Source: Candidatus Binatia bacterium (GTDB taxonomy: Bacteria; Desulfobacterota; Binatia; Bin18). Taken from it: a stretch of 64,000 nt of DNA. The stretch spans positions 774,850 to 838,849 of the forward strand of contig OX638322.1 of assembly GCA_951812575.1 (NCBI GenBank). Reading direction: 5' to 3'. The notes beneath the pieces were generated by a model. That model searched no databases and was not told the DNA's origin. It saw only the letters and a list, made by a program, of their open reading frames with translations. Positions 61,628 through 64,000 of the stretch are shown here, one piece after another. Both the position numbers and the translations under genes were made by a program. Within the stretch, counting starts at the first letter, position 1, and every line of letters begins with the position of its first letter.

Positions 61628-62707
61628 TCATCTGACGGGCAGGGTCAGGGTCGGTCCCTGGGCTCTGGTCTGTCCCGCTTGCAGGTCAAACAGTTGGCGC
61701 AGCAGCATAAAGGTCGATTTGGATTCCAGGTCAGTGTCTTCAATATAAAACCAATGGCCTCGGTAGTAGGTAGCGATATAGGCGTTATCGGGCCGTTCGG
61801 CCTTGGTTCTGATCTTGAAGCGACGACCGGCTGGCGTATGCGTCCAGTCGAAGATATCCCCGGTTTTCGATGTGGTGATAGTCACCAGTCCGTCGACCTG
61901 ATGTTGCTCGGGTGTTTCCACATTTTGAGAGAGATAATACAGCAGGCCGGAGATAGAGCGGGTGCGGACCGCCCACTGCGTCTGGTTCACCTCAAGGAAA
62001 TCCGTGCTCAGATCAAAGTCCTTGACCCCCCGGTCGAGTTGGAGCAGCGCATAGATGCGATCGATTTCCTGTTGGTGTTGCACATCGTCTGCGACCAGCC
62101 TCACGGTAATACCGGAGGAGTCGTGCTGTTGGGTTGTGCCGATTTCGATGAGCTGTCGCTTTTGTAAAACGGACAGCGATTCGAGCAGATGGTTGAATTC
62201 TTCATAGTCCGGCTCCTGCTGCGGGGTTGGCCCGGAGGCGTTGGGCGCATTGTACAGGTTGTTGATCCTTTCAAAGCACAAGCCGAACACCCGGTCGATA
62301 TTCCACCCGGACTGGGTCAGCACGAGAATGGCTTCGAGTTGGAGGGGGCTGAGAAGGCTCTTTAGCAGGTTTTCTCCCTGTAACGGTGTATAGGAGATGG
62401 TCGGGTTATCGGCATAGCCAAGGCCGACGCCAGGGCTGAGGGAATCCCGGGTGCCGAAATTCAGCGCGGCGTCAACCCCGGCACTGGCTTGCAGAGACAA
62501 ACTCGTAGTGACGCTGCCTATTTCCAGAAAAAACGTGACATCCCGGTACCGCATCCGCACCAGGTTCTGAAGCATCTGCTCATTGATAGACGCGATAATG
62601 GCTTCGTTGTAAGCCGGATGGGTGCGTTCGATGGCCTGCGGCCCGAAGGTCGCCAAACAGCCTGACAACAGGCTGGTCAAGGCACTGATCAGGAACAGGG
62701 ATGGCAT
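61628..62707 (-). CDS. Hypothetical lipoprotein
   Basis: Secreted lipoprotein of 359 residues: MPSLFLISALTSLLSGC has a lipobox LSGC whose Cys (about residue 17) would be acylated after signal cleavage. The mature part starts with IERTHPAYNEAIIASINEQM and contains an Asn-rich stretch and several beta-rich segments. I do not recognise a family. It is convergent with the pilB-like gene and flanked on both sides by copies of the pilB 3' end. No ribosome site before the ATG. Confidence 0.8.
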   Translation of the reverse strand: MPSLFLISALTSLLSGCLATFGPQAIERTHPAYNEAIIASINEQMLQNLVRMRYRDVTFFLEIGSVTTSLSLQASAGVDAALNFGTRDSLSPGVGLGYADNPTISYTPLQGENLLKSLLSPLQLEAILVLTQSGWNIDRVFGLCFERINNLYNAPNASGPTPQQEPDYEEFNHLLESLSVLQKRQLIEIGTTQQHDSSGITVRLVADDVQHQQEIDRIYALLQLDRGVKDFDLSTDFLEVNQTQWAVRTRSISGLLYYLSQNVETPEQHQVDGLVTITTSKTGDIFDWTHTPAGRRFKIRTKAERPDNAYIATYYRGHWFYIEDTDLESKSTFMLLRQLFDLQAGQTRAQGPTLTLPVR

Positions 62708-62853
62708 AAACGTCGGCAAGCTCCATAGCCGTTAGCGCCCAGCATCGTAACGGGAAAGGCACGCAGGGTCTCGCCGCCTTCAACACACTCCAAGACCAGA
62801 TAGGCCGTACCGTGCGCCTCGAAGTAACGCTGCACTTTGTTCAGATGCTCCAT
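62689..62853 (-). pseudogene. Ser/Thr kinase-like fragment
   Basis: A 54-codon frame reading MEHLNKVQRYFEAHGTAYLV and LECVEGGETL, then unrelated residues to a stop. The first 30 residues resemble the hinge part of Hanks-type protein kinases (VRDFFEANGTAYLVMEYVEG). The ATP loop, HRD and DFG motifs are absent. It overlaps the lipoprotein start. Probably a decayed piece. The match is weak and short. Confidence 0.4.
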
Positions 62854-62980
62854 GCCTCGGCTCTCGCTTCTCAGCTCATCGGTCTTGGATGGGTCTTACC
62901 CCAGGCTCCCGCTCGGCTCAAGGGACTGGAGTTGGTTCCCCTGTCCAGATAGAAGGGGACTTGAGGGTCGAATTGACACG

Positions 62981-63074
62981 AAGCCCCGAGTTACTCACCA
63001 TCGCCCGCCGTCAGGGTCTAACCACGCTCATGCAAGACGGCGTGCTGAAATGTATTCAAGTGGCCATGCGCTAG
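62981..63074 (+). pseudogene. Copy of the 3' end of the pilB-like gene
   Basis: Reads SPELLTIARRQGLTTLMQDG and VLKCIQVAMR then TAG. The original (61463-61581) reads ELLTTARRQGLTTLMQDG through GLTDYTQVQAVAMR. About 30 bases between CIQ and VAMR are missing and a few bases differ. There is no start. A duplicated fragment, with no gene upstream in the remaining 120 bases. Confidence 0.75.
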
Positions 63075-63100
63075 CGCTATCAGGTCTCACGGAGTTAGTC

Positions 63101-63475
63101 ATGGGATCAATTAGAATCGTGTATGACATGGAAGGAGACATCCTTGACGTGGATTTTCGGCTTACCGGCGAAAAGCCGCAAAAGGGCATTGAATTGCACC
63201 CTAATGTCACTCTCTGGACCGATGTCAGCCATAGAACTCCCGTGCGTCTCATGTTGCTTTCTTATTCTCAACTGCTGGAACAACCCGAACTCTCGTTCGA
63301 CACCCTCAAACAGCTCCCCTCTCAATGGCAAACCGAGGTGATAAAGCTCCTGACACGCGAGCCCCTCAAATGTCTGCTGACCTGCCTTGATGAGAAGGCG
63401 TTTCGTTTTCAGGTTATCGAACCAAAAGTAAAAGAACTGGCCGCCGAACCCATGAGGCGGAGCGCTTCGGCATAG
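63101..63475 (+). CDS. DUF2283-like small protein
   Basis: Protein of 124 residues. The first 50 residues (IRIVYDMEGDILDVDFRLTG, then GIELHPNVTLW) match the short DUF2283 pattern. The rest (LLSYSQLLEQPELSFDTLKQ and LLTREPLKCLLTCLDE) is predicted helical. The start ATG with GGAG upstream is preferred over a longer frame from 62837 that crosses the pilB copy. Such proteins often lie near toxin-antitoxin genes. Function unknown. Confidence 0.7.
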   Translation: MGSIRIVYDMEGDILDVDFRLTGEKPQKGIELHPNVTLWTDVSHRTPVRLMLLSYSQLLEQPELSFDTLKQLPSQWQTEVIKLLTREPLKCLLTCLDEKAFRFQVIEPKVKELAAEPMRRSASA

Positions 63476-63509
63476 CGTTCATCGTGCGTAAGAGATTAAA
63501 ACTCGTTCA

Positions 63510-63839
63510 TTAAGCTGCCTCGATACTGAGCCTGCCCCGACGGCGAGAGGACGACTTACGGACAACAATCTCCACGTCCCGCCCCAGCGCTAACAACAAG
63601 CGTAAGAGCCGCTCAACCGAGTATTCACGGAAGTTGCCTCGGAGCAAACGTGAGACATCGGGCTGGGACAGACCGAGCAATTCGGCAGCCTGCGTTTGGG
63701 TCAGTCGGCGGCGGCGGATGATGTCATCAATGCGAGTCACAAGCTCTGCCTTGAGTAACTGGACGTCGGCATCGGGGCGGCCCAGATCGGCAAACACATT
63801 GCCACTTTCGCGCTCTATTTTCACGTCGTTACTACTCAT
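63510..63839 (-). CDS. XRE-family HTH antitoxin (HigA2-like)
   Basis: DNA-binding protein of 109 residues. LTQTQAAELLGLSQPDVSRL and LRGNFREYSVERLLRLLLAL form a complete XRE helix-turn-helix near residues 50-90, followed by EIVVRKSSSRRRGR. This is the COG5606 type that partners Gp49-like (RelE-superfamily) toxins. AAGGAT lies upstream of the ATG at 63839; the ATG at 63854 is the alternative. The toxin gene just upstream is truncated. Confidence 0.8.
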   Translation of the reverse strand: MSSNDVKIERESGNVFADLGRPDADVQLLKAELVTRIDDIIRRRRLTQTQAAELLGLSQPDVSRLLRGNFREYSVERLLRLLLALGRDVEIVVRKSSSRRRGRLSIEAA

Positions 63840-63843
63840 TTCA

Positions 63844-64000
63844 CTATCCTTCATGATAGACAGCGCTCTTAAACCGAACCATGTAAACCGCCCTATAGGT
63901 ATCGCCGGCATGGCGAGACACAACCTCCAAGACGCCGGGACCCGTCCCTTTGAGAGGCTTGGCATCACGATGCTTGAGCCCGGCTTGAGCCTGATATAGG
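63844..64000 (-). pseudogene. Gp49-like (RelE superfamily) toxin fragment, cut by window end
   Basis: The frame open to the window edge reads AKPLKGTGPGVLEVVSRHAG and DTYRAVYMVRFKSAVY, then HEG and TAG. This is the middle of a phage-derived Gp49-like toxin, in which AVYVLHAFQKKSKxG should follow. The C-terminal third is lost just where the antitoxin begins. The 5' end is outside the window, so the full state is unknown. Confidence 0.65.

Overview
The window is a 64 kb chromosomal segment of a free-living or host-associated bacterium with a large, catabolically versatile genome. The unaffected parts are G+C-rich. They carry four luciferase-like (LLM) flavin or F420 oxidoreductases, many short-chain dehydrogenases, an ACMSD-type amidohydrolase next to a Rieske dioxygenase, a cobalt-type nitrile hydratase, acyl-CoA metabolism genes and dispersed palindromic repeats. 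That mix resembles uncultured Tectomicrobia (Entotheonella-like), Binatota or related lineages. The assignment is an inference from gene content only. No rRNA, tRNA or CRISPR array was seen.

Layout. 0-6.7 kb: partial SDR, MFS exporter, CmcJ/NvfI-type oxygenase, LLM monooxygenase, PPOX protein, GST and a second LLM enzyme. 6.8-9.2 kb: wreck of a defence operon (SNF2-type helicase, AlbA_2/Schlafen-type protein, DUF1156 methylase) in which only a ParA-like ATPase is intact. 9.3-16.1 kb: M50-like membrane protease, broken nucleotidyltransferase module, a six-gene catabolic operon (two SDRs, ureidoglycolate-lyase-like protein, amidohydrolase, Rieske alpha and beta) and a MazF/RHH toxin-antitoxin pair. 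16.2-25.2 kb: moaA, phosphoesterase, acyl-CoA dehydrogenase with MBL hydrolase, thioredoxin-TPR chaperone, leuCD, third LLM enzyme and GDPD. 25.2-37.3 kb: an A+T-richer defence island with a five-gene operon (SNF2 helicase, 65-residue protein, Rad50-like ATPase with a possible HEPN tail, type III Mod, type III Res), HicBA, a MntA/HepT/wHTH trio and a Uma2 nuclease. 37.4-48.1 kb: polysaccharide deacetylase, nitrile hydratase operon, LLM enzyme, two alpha/beta hydrolases and a 2-oxoacid dehydrogenase operon whose E2 is fused to an OsmC domain. 48.3-58.1 kb: ABC-F protein, two NCS2-type permeases flanking murJ, FAH-family hydrolase and acyl-CoA ligase. 58.2-64 kb: several broken toxin-antitoxin genes, a GAF-PilB ATPase, a lipoprotein and gene fragments.

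The two themes worth attention are the 25.2-35 kb operon and the gene graveyard. The operon joins a type III restriction-modification pair to a helicase and a zinc-hook ATPase that may carry an RNase-like end. Its methylase has an in-frame amber codon. At least ten defence or toxin-antitoxin genes elsewhere are inactivated. Four of them (DUF1156, SNF2 helicase, AlbA_2, BrnT) appear to have lost their middle while keeping recognisable parts on both sides of the gap. Three further fragments (a wHTH 3' end, a pilB 3' end and a kinase piece) point to local duplication and decay.
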